This document shows positions 17,070 through 25,700 of a DNA stretch of 64,000 nucleotides, in pieces. Made by a program: the position numbers and the translations under genes. Under the pieces are notes generated by a model. That model did not search any database, was not told the DNA's origin, and saw nothing but the letters and a program-made list of their open reading frames with translations. The DNA lies in assembly GCF_030009775.1 (NCBI RefSeq), contig NZ_JASCTH010000043.1:1-64000 (forward strand), written 5' to 3'. Each line of letters begins with the position of its first letter. The stretch's first letter is position 1. This DNA is from Actinoplanes sandaracinus (GTDB lineage Bacteria; Actinomycetota; Actinomycetes; Mycobacteriales; Micromonosporaceae).

Positions 17070-17270
17070 CTACCCCCCGCCACTGGCCGGGGGAACACCC
17101 ACGATCAGCGCGAGGTCCGATTTGTACGCCACCGTCTCCGGTGCCGCCCGCTCCGCGGAGAGCGCTGTCGCGAAGGCACGCCCGGCCCGGGCCAGGGCGA
17201 CGGCCCGGCGGCGGCGGTAGAAGCGGTGCAGGGAACGCGGCGCCGCCCCGAAGACGGTGGAAGTGACCAT
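17070..17270 (-). CDS. Small basic protein upstream of the monooxygenase
   Basis: A 66-residue frame with coding-like codon use (almost all third positions G or C). It lies 46 bases upstream of the monooxygenase on the same strand, so co-transcription is plausible. The product is Arg/Ala-rich, including HRFYRRRRAVALARAGRAF, and has no recognised domain. The Shine-Dalgarno is weak, so the call is tentative. Confidence 0.42.
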   Translation of the reverse strand: MVTSTVFGAAPRSLHRFYRRRRAVALARAGRAFATALSAERAAPETVAYKSDLALIVGVPPASGGG

Positions 17271-17362
17271 GACGACAGCCAACCACCGGGGTACGACACT
17301 TTCGGCTGACCATCTAATTACATCGGTGTATTTCCCGCCGGCGCCGGGCAGACAATCCAGGT

Positions 17363-18463
17363 ATGACCGACCGCCTCGACGAGTACCGGCGCAAGCGGGA
17401 CGCCCGCCGGACCCCGGAGCCGGTGCCCGTCCCACGACAGACAGACCGGCGGCAGCCGGGCCGGCGGCAGGCGGAAGAAGAAGGACAGCACCGCTTCGTC
17501 ATCCAGCAGCATCACGCCCGCAGCCTGCACTGGGACGTCCGCCTGGAACGGGACGGCGTGCTGGTCTCCTTCGCGGTGCCGCGCGGCCTGCCCCGGCAGC
17601 AGGCCCGCAACAACCTGGCGAAGCACACCGAGGATCACCCGCTGGAGTACCTGGACTTCGCCGGTGACATCCCGGCCGGCGAGTACGGCGGCGGCCGGAT
17701 GACCATCTTCGACCGGGGGACGTACGAGGCCGACAAGTGGCGCGACGACGAGATCGGCGTCACCTTCCACGGCGAGCGGACCAACGGGCGGTACGTCTTC
17801 TTCCAGACCGGTGGCCGGGACTGGATGGTCCGCCGGATGGATCCGGCCGAGCCGGGCTGGGAGCCGATGCCGGACGCGGTGGCGCCGATGCTCGCGACCG
17901 GAGCCGCGGCGCTCCCGCCGGACGACGCCGACTGGGGGTACGAGATGAGCTGGGGCGGGCGCCGCGTCCTCGCGTACGTCTCAGGCGGAAGAGTGCGGCT
18001 CGCGGACGGTGACGGCACCGACGTGACCTCGTGGTATCCGGAGATCCGGCCGCTCGGCCCGGCGCTCGCGCCGGTCGAGGCCGTGCTCGACGGTGAGGTC
18101 GTCGCCTTCGCCGGCCCCCGCCCGGATCCGGGCCTGCTGGCCCGGCGCGGCGCGCCGAAGGACTCCGCCGCGGCACGGCGGGCCGCGGAACGGACGCCGG
18201 TGCAGTTCCTGGTGTACGACCTGCTGTGGCTGGAGGGGCACTCGACGGTGGAGTTGGTCCGTTACGCCGAGCGCCGCGAGCTGCTGGAGGGTCTGTCACT
18301 GTCCGGGCCGAACTGGCAGACGCCACCGTTCTTCCCCGGCGGCGGGGAGTTCGCGTGGGAGGCGGCGCGCGCCCAGGGCCTGCCGGGGATCGTCGCGAAA
18401 CGCCTGGACTCGCCCTATCTGCTGGGCCGCCGGAGCCGGCTGTGGCAGACCGTCGAGGTGTGA
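17363..18463 (+). CDS. LigD-type 3'-phosphoesterase fused to a degenerate ATP-ligase domain
   Basis: A 366-residue protein with two parts. Residues 42-165 are a 3'-phosphoesterase domain like the end-cleaning module of bacterial NHEJ ligase LigD, with FVIQQHHARSLHWDVRLE, EDHPLEYLDFAGDIPAGEYG and FDRGTYE supplying the conserved His, Asp and Arg residues. Residues 170-366 match an ATP-dependent ligase adenylation domain (LDGEVVAF, FLVYDLLWLEG, GIVAKRLDSPYLLG). However, the nucleotidyl motif expected as ExKxDG reads EMSWGG (about 194-199), so the catalytic lysine is serine. The protein ends where the OB-fold should start. It is probably a working phosphoesterase with a non-catalytic DNA- or nucleotide-binding partner domain. 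No ku gene is adjacent. Confidence 0.85.
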   Translation: MTDRLDEYRRKRDARRTPEPVPVPRQTDRRQPGRRQAEEEGQHRFVIQQHHARSLHWDVRLERDGVLVSFAVPRGLPRQQARNNLAKHTEDHPLEYLDFAGDIPAGEYGGGRMTIFDRGTYEADKWRDDEIGVTFHGERTNGRYVFFQTGGRDWMVRRMDPAEPGWEPMPDAVAPMLATGAAALPPDDADWGYEMSWGGRRVLAYVSGGRVRLADGDGTDVTSWYPEIRPLGPALAPVEAVLDGEVVAFAGPRPDPGLLARRGAPKDSAAARRAAERTPVQFLVYDLLWLEGHSTVELVRYAERRELLEGLSLSGPNWQTPPFFPGGGEFAWEAARAQGLPGIVAKRLDSPYLLGRRSRLWQTVEV

Positions 18464-18519
18464 CGGGAACCGGCTGCCACACCCGCGCCACCTCGAAGGC
18501 GAACTCCCCGCCGGCCGGT

Positions 18520-18543
18520 CGGCCCCGGCTCACACCGGGGCCG
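18520..18543. terminator. Bidirectional terminator-like hairpin
   Basis: CGGCCCCGG and CCGGGGCCG form a perfect 9-bp stem around a six-base loop between convergent genes (ligase-like, plus; mscR, minus). Confidence 0.65.
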
Positions 18544-18558
18544 CCGGGAAGGCCCGGC

Positions 18559-19644
18559 TTAGAAGATCACGACCGAGCGGAGTACGTCACCGGCGTGCAT
18601 CCGCCCGAAGGCCTGCTCGACCCCGTCCAGGGTGATCTCCTCGGTCACGAACGCGTCCAGGTCGAGCCGACCCTGCTTGTAGAGCTCGGTGAGCATCGGG
18701 AAGTCCCGGCTGGGCAGGCAGTCGCCGTACCAGCTGGATTTCAGCGCCCCGCCGCGGCCGAAGACGTCGAGCAGCGGCAGTTCCAGGGTCATCTCGGGGG
18801 TGGGCACCCCGACCAGCACCACGGTGCCGGCCAGGTCGCGGGCGTAGAAGGCCTGCCGGTAGGTCTCCGGCCGGCCCACCGCCTCGATGACCACGTCGGC
18901 CCCGTTGCCGCCGGTCAGCGCGCGGACCGCCTCGACCACGTCGGCCTCGCGGGCGTTGATCGTGTGGGTCGCGCCGAAGCCGCGCGCCCACTCCAGTTTC
19001 CGGTCGTCGGTGTCGACCGCGATGATCGTGGTGGCGCCGGCCAGGGCCGCTCCGGCCACCGCGCCGTCGCCGACACCGCCGCAGCCGATCACCGCGACCG
19101 AGTCGCCGCGGGTCACGCCGCCGGTGTTGATCGCCGCGCCGATGCCGGCCATCACCCCGCAGCCGAGCAGGCCGACCGCCGCGGCCCGGGCTGAGGGGTC
19201 GACCTTCGTGCACTGCCCGGCGTGGACCAGCGTCTTCTCCACGAAGGCGCCGATACCGAGGGCCGGGGACAACTCGGTGCCGTCCTCCAGCGTCATCTTC
19301 TGGGCGGCGTTGTGGGTGGCGAAGCAGTACCACGGCTTTCCGCGCAGGCAGGCCCGGCAGTTTCCGCAGACGGCCCGCCAGTTGAGCACCACGAAATCGC
19401 CGGGCGCCACGTCGGTGACGCCGTCGCCGACGGCCTCGACGACACCGGCCGCCTCATGGCCGAGCAGGAACGGGAACTCGTCGTTGATCCCGCCCTCGCG
19501 GTAGTGCAGGTCGGTGTGGCAGACCCCGCAGGCCTGCACCTTCACCACCGCCTCGCCCGGCCCCGGATCGGGCACCACGATGGTGGCCACCTCGACCGGC
19601 TTGCCCTTCTCCCGGGCGATCACGCCCCGCACCCGCTGGCTCAT
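18559..19644 (-). CDS. mscR: S-(hydroxymethyl)mycothiol dehydrogenase
   Basis: Zinc-dependent medium-chain alcohol dehydrogenase that oxidises the formaldehyde-mycothiol adduct (and can reduce nitrosomycothiol) with NAD. The 361-residue product has the catalytic zinc ligands in ACGVCHTDLHYREG and LGHEAAGVVEAVG. The structural zinc lobe is CGNCRACLRGKPWYC, and the NAD Rossmann loop is VIGCGGVGDGAVAGA. The ATHNAAQKMTLEDGTELSPALGIGAF stretch is typical of the mycothiol-dependent subgroup. The ATG at 19644 follows GAGAGG. Mycothiol use points to an actinobacterium. It lies downstream of a MarR regulator on the same strand. Confidence 0.9.
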   Translation of the reverse strand: MSQRVRGVIAREKGKPVEVATIVVPDPGPGEAVVKVQACGVCHTDLHYREGGINDEFPFLLGHEAAGVVEAVGDGVTDVAPGDFVVLNWRAVCGNCRACLRGKPWYCFATHNAAQKMTLEDGTELSPALGIGAFVEKTLVHAGQCTKVDPSARAAAVGLLGCGVMAGIGAAINTGGVTRGDSVAVIGCGGVGDGAVAGAALAGATTIIAVDTDDRKLEWARGFGATHTINAREADVVEAVRALTGGNGADVVIEAVGRPETYRQAFYARDLAGTVVLVGVPTPEMTLELPLLDVFGRGGALKSSWYGDCLPSRDFPMLTELYKQGRLDLDAFVTEEITLDGVEQAFGRMHAGDVLRSVVIF

Positions 19645-19697
19645 CCGCACGCACCTCTCACCGTCGTCTCGTCCGATGAGGACAACCCTGCCACCGA

Positions 19698-20177
19698 TCA
19701 GCGCGGAACGGGGCGGGAACGGACCTCCAATGGTGTCTCCAGCAGCGCCTCGGCCACCTTGGTCAACTGCCGGACCTGTGCCGTGCTCAGCCGGTCGAAG
19801 ATGAGTTGCTGGACGGCCTCGGCGTGGCCGGGCGCCGCCTCTTCGACCTTGTCCCAGCCGGCGTCGGTGAGCACGGCGATCTGGACCCGGCCGTCGTCGG
19901 CGTCTCGTTCCCGGCGCACCCAGCCCTTCTCCTCCAGCCGGGCCACCACGTGGGAGAGCCGGGACAGCGACGCGCTGGCCCGTTTGGCCAGCTTGCTCAT
20001 GGCCAGGCGGCGGTCCGGGCGCTCGGAGAGGGTCATCAGGACCAGGTAGCCCATGTGGGTCAGGCCGGAGTCCCGCTGGAGCTGAGCCTCGAGCGCGGCG
20101 GGAATCCGGACGAGCACCTCGACCACGTGCCGCCATGCGTTCTGCTGCTCATCGGTCAACCACCGAGGCTCGTCCAT
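19698..20177 (-). CDS. MarR-family transcriptional regulator
   Basis: A 159-residue winged-helix repressor. The DNA-binding part is RRLAMSKLAKRASASLSRLSHVVARLEEKGWVRRERDADDGR, with the typical wing hairpin residues DDGR. Flanking N- and C-terminal helices form the dimer interface. It is upstream of mscR on the same strand with a 53-bp gap, so it may control mscR or itself in response to a small-molecule stress signal; the ligand is unknown. Confidence 0.9.
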   Translation of the reverse strand: MDEPRWLTDEQQNAWRHVVEVLVRIPAALEAQLQRDSGLTHMGYLVLMTLSERPDRRLAMSKLAKRASASLSRLSHVVARLEEKGWVRRERDADDGRVQIAVLTDAGWDKVEEAAPGHAEAVQQLIFDRLSTAQVRQLTKVAEALLETPLEVRSRPVPR

Positions 20178-20320
20178 CCTGGCAGGTTAGTGGCGATCGA
20201 CGGCTACGGTGGTGACCGGACAGCGAGATCCAGCCAAGGCGTTACGGATGGCCCATCGATTCGATCGACTTCCGTGAACCTCGGCGGGTAGGCTGTGCGG
20301 GGACTTTAACCCCGACACGG

Positions 20321-20362
20321 CGCCGGAACCGGCTGGCTGGGGGGCCTCGGCCGGTTCCGGCG
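20321..20362 (-). terminator. Terminator-like hairpin after the cupin gene
   Basis: CGCCGGAACCGGC pairs with GCCGGTTCCGGCG (13 bp, 16-base loop), 22 bases beyond the cupin stop. A small GGGG-ACTTTAA-CCCC hairpin lies just outside it. Confidence 0.65.
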
Positions 20363-20383
20363 TCGTGTACCTAGACGGGTTCT

Positions 20384-20773
20384 CTACTTGCTGGGTGGCT
20401 CGTCCTTGCCCGCTTCCTCGAGAGCGTCCGCCTCTTCCTTGGTCTTGTGCACGGCGCCGTCGGCGTGCTCCGGCGGGCCGTAAACGGTGTAGAGGACCAG
20501 CGGGTTCGGGCCCTCGTTGAGGAAGTTGTGCGTCCGTCCGGCGGGCACGACCACCAGATCACCCTGCGCGACCTTGCGGGTCTGGCCGGAGACGACGGCC
20601 TTGCCGACTCCGCTGACGAAGGTCAGGATCTGATCCACCTCGTGAACCTCTTCGCCGATCTCGCCGCCCGGCGGGATCGTCATGATCACGAGCTGGGTGT
20701 GCTTGCCGGTCCACAGCACTCGCCGGAAATCGGGGTTCGTCTCCGCGACGGTGGCAATCGTGAAGTGCTCCAT
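20384..20773 (-). CDS. Single-domain cupin protein
   Basis: A 129-residue cupin_2 beta-barrel. Motif 1 is in PPGGEIGEEVHEVDQILTFVSG and motif 2 in QGDLVVVPAGRTHNFLNEG, giving a likely metal site of His, Glu and His. The C-terminal tail is charged (HKTKEEADALEEAGKDEP) and probably disordered. Function unknown; related proteins are small-molecule isomerases, dioxygenases or binding proteins. It is transcribed downstream of the PAS-EAL gene after 18 bases on the same strand, so the two may be co-transcribed. Confidence 0.85.
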   Translation of the reverse strand: MEHFTIATVAETNPDFRRVLWTGKHTQLVIMTIPPGGEIGEEVHEVDQILTFVSGVGKAVVSGQTRKVAQGDLVVVPAGRTHNFLNEGPNPLVLYTVYGPPEHADGAVHKTKEEADALEEAGKDEPPSK

Positions 20774-20791
20774 GCAGGGACGGTACCCAGG

Positions 20792-22465
20792 TCAGAGGCT
20801 TCGCAACCCGCCCGGCAGCACCGGCGCCGGACGACCGATCAGATAGCCCTGCACGTAGTCGACGCCCAGCTCACGCAGCATCCGCAGGGTCGCCTCGTCC
20901 TGCACGAACTCGGCCACCGTGTGGATGCCGTACGCCTGGCAGACCTGCACGAGCGCCCGCACCAGCACCTGGTCCTGCGGGTTGTCGACGAGATCGACCA
21001 CGTACTCCCCGTCGATCTTGACGAGGTCGATCGGGAAGAGCCGCAGGTACCGGAAGGACGCGTACCCGGAGCCGAAGTCGTCGAGGGCCAGGCCGCAGCC
21101 GAGGTCGCGGACCCGGTCGGCGAAGCGCCGGGCCTCGCTGAGGTTGCCGATCAGCGCCGTCTCGGTGATCTCGAAGGTGAGCTGCGCCGGGTCCACCCGG
21201 TAACGCTCCAGCAGCTTCTCGACCTCGGTGGTGAGGCGCGGGTCACCGACCGAGCGGCCGGAGAGGTTGACCTGAAGGCAGAGCCCGGGCTGCTCGGCGG
21301 CGAGCCGCATGGCCCGCTCCACCACCCAGAGGTCGATGTCGAAGATCGCGTCCAGCCGCTCCGCGGTGTCCAGCACCTGGATCGGCGACTGCGGCCCGTC
21401 GGTCTCGTCGAGCACCCGCAGCAGCAGCTCGTGCCGGGTCACCTTGTTGCTCTGCAACTCCAGGATCGGCTGTGAGTAGAGGGTGAACCGATCGGTGCCG
21501 AGCGCGTCCGCGACCCGGGTGCGGTAGGAGCCCTGCCGGTCGCGGACCGGGACGGGGTGGGCGACCAGGGTGATCGGGCGGTCCGCGTCGCGGGACTGCC
21601 GCCACGCCTGCTCGGCGTCGATCAGCAGGCCGTGGCTGCCGGCCTCGGCGTCGCGCTCGAACCGGACCAGGCCACCCCAGCAGCAGGCGTGTTCGCGCAG
21701 CGCCGCCACCAACTCGCGGGCCTGGTCCCGGGCCGCGCGCCAGGTGGTGCGGGCGAAGAGCACGGCGATCTCGTTCGGTCCGACCCGGCCGAGCAGGTGC
21801 TCCGGGCGGACGCTCTCCTCCACCACCCGGGCCACGCGGTGCAGCAGGTCGGCGTTGTGCTCGGGTCGTACCCCCTCGGCGGTTTCTTCGGCCTGGACCC
21901 GGACCAGCAGCAGGGCGCCGCCCGCGCCGCGCAGCGCGCGGTCGATCTCGTCGGCGAACCGGGCCCGGATCAGCAGGCCGGTCGCCGGGTCCGGCTCCAC
22001 CAGGGACGCCTGGACGGTCTCGCCGCGGCGGGTGAGGCGGGCGGACTCGCGGCGGGCCCGCTCGCGGGCCGAGACGTCGCGGACCGTGCCGCGGATGCCG
22101 CGAACCGCGCCGTCCGGGCCGGCCATCGGTTCCAGGGTGCAGTCGGCGTCGAACCAGCCGCCGTCGGCACGCATCAGCCGGACCGTGATGTGCACGGTCG
22201 TCCGGCTGGCCCAGGCCTCGGTGATGGCGCCGAGCGCCTTGGCGTGGTCGTCGCGGTGCACGTGGCGGGCGAGGATCTGCCGGGTCACCCCCTTCTCGGC
22301 GGGGGCGCGGCCGACCATGGCGGAGAATCCGGGCGACCAGACGATCTGATCACCGGCGGCGGTGTACGTGAACCAGGCGGCCCGGTCGTCGGCCGGCTGC
22401 CGTGGCTCCGGAAGGGTGTGCGGCGACACGGAAGTCAGGCGCTCCCGTTCTTCGGGCACCGTCAT
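20792..22465 (-). CDS. PAS - degenerate GGDEF - EAL protein (c-di-GMP phosphodiesterase)
   Basis: A 557-residue soluble signalling protein. A PAS domain covers about residues 25-130 (WFTYTAAGDQIVWSPGFSAMVG). A GGDEF-like domain with a ruined active site (RVGPNEIAVLF in place of RxGGDEF) covers about 165-290. An EAL domain covers about 305-550. The EAL residues look functional: HELLLR for the EAL triad, QVNLSGRS, FEITETAL, LDDFGSGYASF, VKIDGEYV, AEFVQDE and GYLIGRPAP. It should hydrolyse c-di-GMP, with PAS and dead GGDEF acting as sensors. The ATG at 22465 is preceded by a GGGAGGTGG ribosome site. Confidence 0.88.
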   Translation of the reverse strand: MTVPEERERLTSVSPHTLPEPRQPADDRAAWFTYTAAGDQIVWSPGFSAMVGRAPAEKGVTRQILARHVHRDDHAKALGAITEAWASRTTVHITVRLMRADGGWFDADCTLEPMAGPDGAVRGIRGTVRDVSARERARRESARLTRRGETVQASLVEPDPATGLLIRARFADEIDRALRGAGGALLLVRVQAEETAEGVRPEHNADLLHRVARVVEESVRPEHLLGRVGPNEIAVLFARTTWRAARDQARELVAALREHACCWGGLVRFERDAEAGSHGLLIDAEQAWRQSRDADRPITLVAHPVPVRDRQGSYRTRVADALGTDRFTLYSQPILELQSNKVTRHELLLRVLDETDGPQSPIQVLDTAERLDAIFDIDLWVVERAMRLAAEQPGLCLQVNLSGRSVGDPRLTTEVEKLLERYRVDPAQLTFEITETALIGNLSEARRFADRVRDLGCGLALDDFGSGYASFRYLRLFPIDLVKIDGEYVVDLVDNPQDQVLVRALVQVCQAYGIHTVAEFVQDEATLRMLRELGVDYVQGYLIGRPAPVLPGGLRSL

Positions 22466-22781
22466 AGACCGCCACCTCCCCCCTCGCGCACGGCTGCTTC
22501 CCTCGCCACCAAGACCCCTCACCTATTACGACCCGTCACGGGGCTGTAGTAACAGTGGACGCAAGCGTCAAACTTTCACCGAATCCGCGGGCAAGGCTAG
22601 GAGCAGGGAATTATCGCCCATCCAGAGTGCCGAAACAACCGAATGGATGACCTCGTTACCCTACATTTGCGTCGAATTACCCGAGTCACTCCATGACGGA
22701 CAGTCACTACACGTATTTGGGGTGGAACCTTCCGCATTTCCCTACCCGCTTCCGACCGTCCACATGCACCCAGAGCATCCG

Positions 22782-25700
22782 TCAATGCGCGGTGGGTGAC
22801 ATCAGGGCGCCGTCGACCGTGGTGATCTCCAGCTCACCGATGCGCTGCCAGACCGGCCGCATCGCCACCTCCGGCTCACGGGCGAAGACGCTGCCGCGGA
22901 TCCGCACGAACACGCAGTTGCCGACCCGCTCCAGCACCGACTGCCGGCGCATGTCGCTCTCCCACTGGTCCGGGCCCTGATAGGCGTCGCCGTCACACTC
23001 GATCGCGAGCCGCCGGCCGTCCGGCGCGTTCAGCACGAAATCGATCCGGTAACCGCCGATCCGGAACTGCGGGACCGGCCGGTAGCCACGGCCCACCAGC
23101 AGTTTCAGCACATCCCGCTCGAAGTCGCTCTCGCAGTGGACGGCCGGGTCCACCGCGTTGACCTCGGCCCGCTGATCGATGGCGTACGCCAGGAGCCGGC
23201 CCCGGGCGTCGTCGGCGAGCAGCGCACCCGGCCGCACCGAGTGGAAGATCCAGAGCTGATCGCGAGCCCGGGACGCGGCCACGTTGATCCGCCGGTGGTA
23301 GTCGCGCTTGGTGAACGCCGCGATCCGCGGATCCTTCTCCGAGACCACCGTCGAGATCAGCACGACGTCCCGCTCGTCGCCCTGGAACGTGTACGCGTCG
23401 CCGACCCGCAGCCGCCGCCCCTGGATCTCGTCCTCGCCGATCGCCTCACGCAGCTGTTCCATCAGATAGGCGGCCTGCCCGCTGCTGCTCAGCAGGCTGA
23501 TCACGCCGAGCGTCCGGCCGTCGTACCGGGGGTCCGCGACGATCTTGGTGACCCGCTCGACCAGCGCCGTGGCCTCCTCCAGGTTCACGTCGCCGAACCC
23601 GGCGAGCGGCTGCCGCACCCCCGCCTCGCAGAACACCGTCTGGATCGGCGGCAGGGACGGCCGGTCCGCCCGCAACGGCCTGATCTTGCCGTCGTAGTAG
23701 TGCCGCGACGAGAACTCGATGATCTGCGGCACGCAACGGAAGTGCTCGGTCAGCAGGATCCGCTCCGGCGAACGGCGGACCGCGTGGTCGTAGAGCGAGG
23801 ACTCCGGGTCGAAGTGCTCCGCCGACGGCACGCCGTTCAGGTGCCGCCGGATCAGGGCGGTGACCGAGCCGACGAAGCCGAGCTGCGGGCCGATCTGCTG
23901 GTCGTCGCCGACCACCACGGCCCGCTCGGCCAGCGACAGCACCGGCAGGGCGAACAGGTCGGCCTGCGACGCCTCGTCGACGATCACCACGTCGAACCTG
24001 GCGCCCCCGGCGAACTGCTCGATCGCCCGGTCCACCGACATGACCCAGACCGGTACGGCGGTGACCGCCGACTCCATCGCCCGCTGCGCGTGGGCCTGCC
24101 AGGTCGCCGCACCCCGCCCGGTTCCCTTGCCGATCTTGCGGAGGGCGGTGGTCCAGTCGGCCAGCGCGGCCCGGCGCCGGTCGTCGAGCGCCCGGGACAC
24201 CTCCAGCCACGCCGAGGCCACCACCAGTTCGCTGGTCAGCCGCCGGATCCGGTCACGGGCACGCTCCACCCGGCGGGCCAGCACGGCCGGGTCGACGTCG
24301 CCGACCACCTGGTCGAACCAGGTCTGCGCGCGCCGCCACTCCCAGGCCTCCAGACACGCTTGCCCGGAGACCACCGGGTACTCCCCGGCCGCGATCAGCG
24401 CGGCCCACTCCGGCGCGGTCACCGCGAGCCGGTCGTGGGCGGCGTGGAACCGCATCACGTCCGGCTGGAGCAGCGCCACCCGGCGCACCTCGCCGACCGC
24501 CGCGTCCCAGCCGTCCAGGGACTTCCAGGCCTCGCTCAAACCGGGCCAGGGCGCGACCCGCTCGGCCACGGCCCTCTCCACGGCCTGTGCCTTCTCGCAC
24601 CCGAACACCTCGGACGCGGCCTCCAGCACCTCGGCCACCCCGGCCAGCGTGGCGGCGTCCACCACCAGCTCACGCTGCGGCATCAGCGCGGCGACCCGGC
24701 GGGCCAGCGGCGGCCAGCGGTTCAGGTCGAAATCGAGGGACTGGTTCGCCTCGGCGAGCAGGCCACCGGCCCAGACCTCCGGATCACCCCAGCCACCCGG
24801 CGGTTCCGGAACGGCCAGCCGCTCGACCCACTCCCGCCAGGCATCGCCCAGCCGGCGACGGGCCTGCGCGCGGCGGACCCCGGAGATCACCAGATCGACG
24901 TCGCCGACCGTGCGCAGCGGCTCGCCGTCGACCCGGACCTCGTCGGCCAGCCGGTACAGGCCGGACTGCAGCAACCGGCTCAGGCCCCGGCCGGCCGCGA
25001 ACCGGCCGCGGATCTCGGTCAGGCGGGTGAGCAGCAGTTTCGGCTCGGCCAGAATCGGCTCGGGCACCGAGATCCGGTGGCCGGTCACCTCACGGGCCAG
25101 CACCGCCAGCTCAGCGAACAGAGTCTCGGTGGTCACCACCTGGTCGTTCCACAGGGTGCGCCAGTGCGTGTCGTCGAGCAACCGGCCCAGCCGGTCGGTC
25201 CAGGTGCCCTCGCGCCGGCGCAGCCAGGCCACCGCCTCGCGGAGCTCGGTCAACAGCTCGGTCATGCCGGAACGGCGCTCAGCGCGTACCGCATCCATGT
25301 CGACGCCCTGGTCAGCGAGCAGCGACAGGCGCTCCTCGGCCTTGGCGATCCTCTCCCGCGCCGCCGCCGCGGCGGCGGCGTCCGGAAGATCGGAGATCTC
25401 CGGCAACGGCCGCATCGCGGCGGCCCGATCCTCCGGCGACAGCCGGGAGGCGAGTTTCAGCAGCGTGGCGAATTCCTCGATGGTCAGCGGCGGCGGCCCG
25501 GTGACCGGGTCCGGGATGCCACCGTGCGTGGCGGCGCGCTCCCGCAGCCACCCGCCGACCTCGGCGGGAAGAAGAGCGACCCCACCGATCTGGTACGTCT
25601 GAGCCTCGCTCTCGGCGATCAGCCGCAGTCCCGCCATCGCCGCGGACAGCTCGCGCTCCGCCTCCTCGAGGTTGCGGGTGAGCCGGTCCACCCGGCGTGC

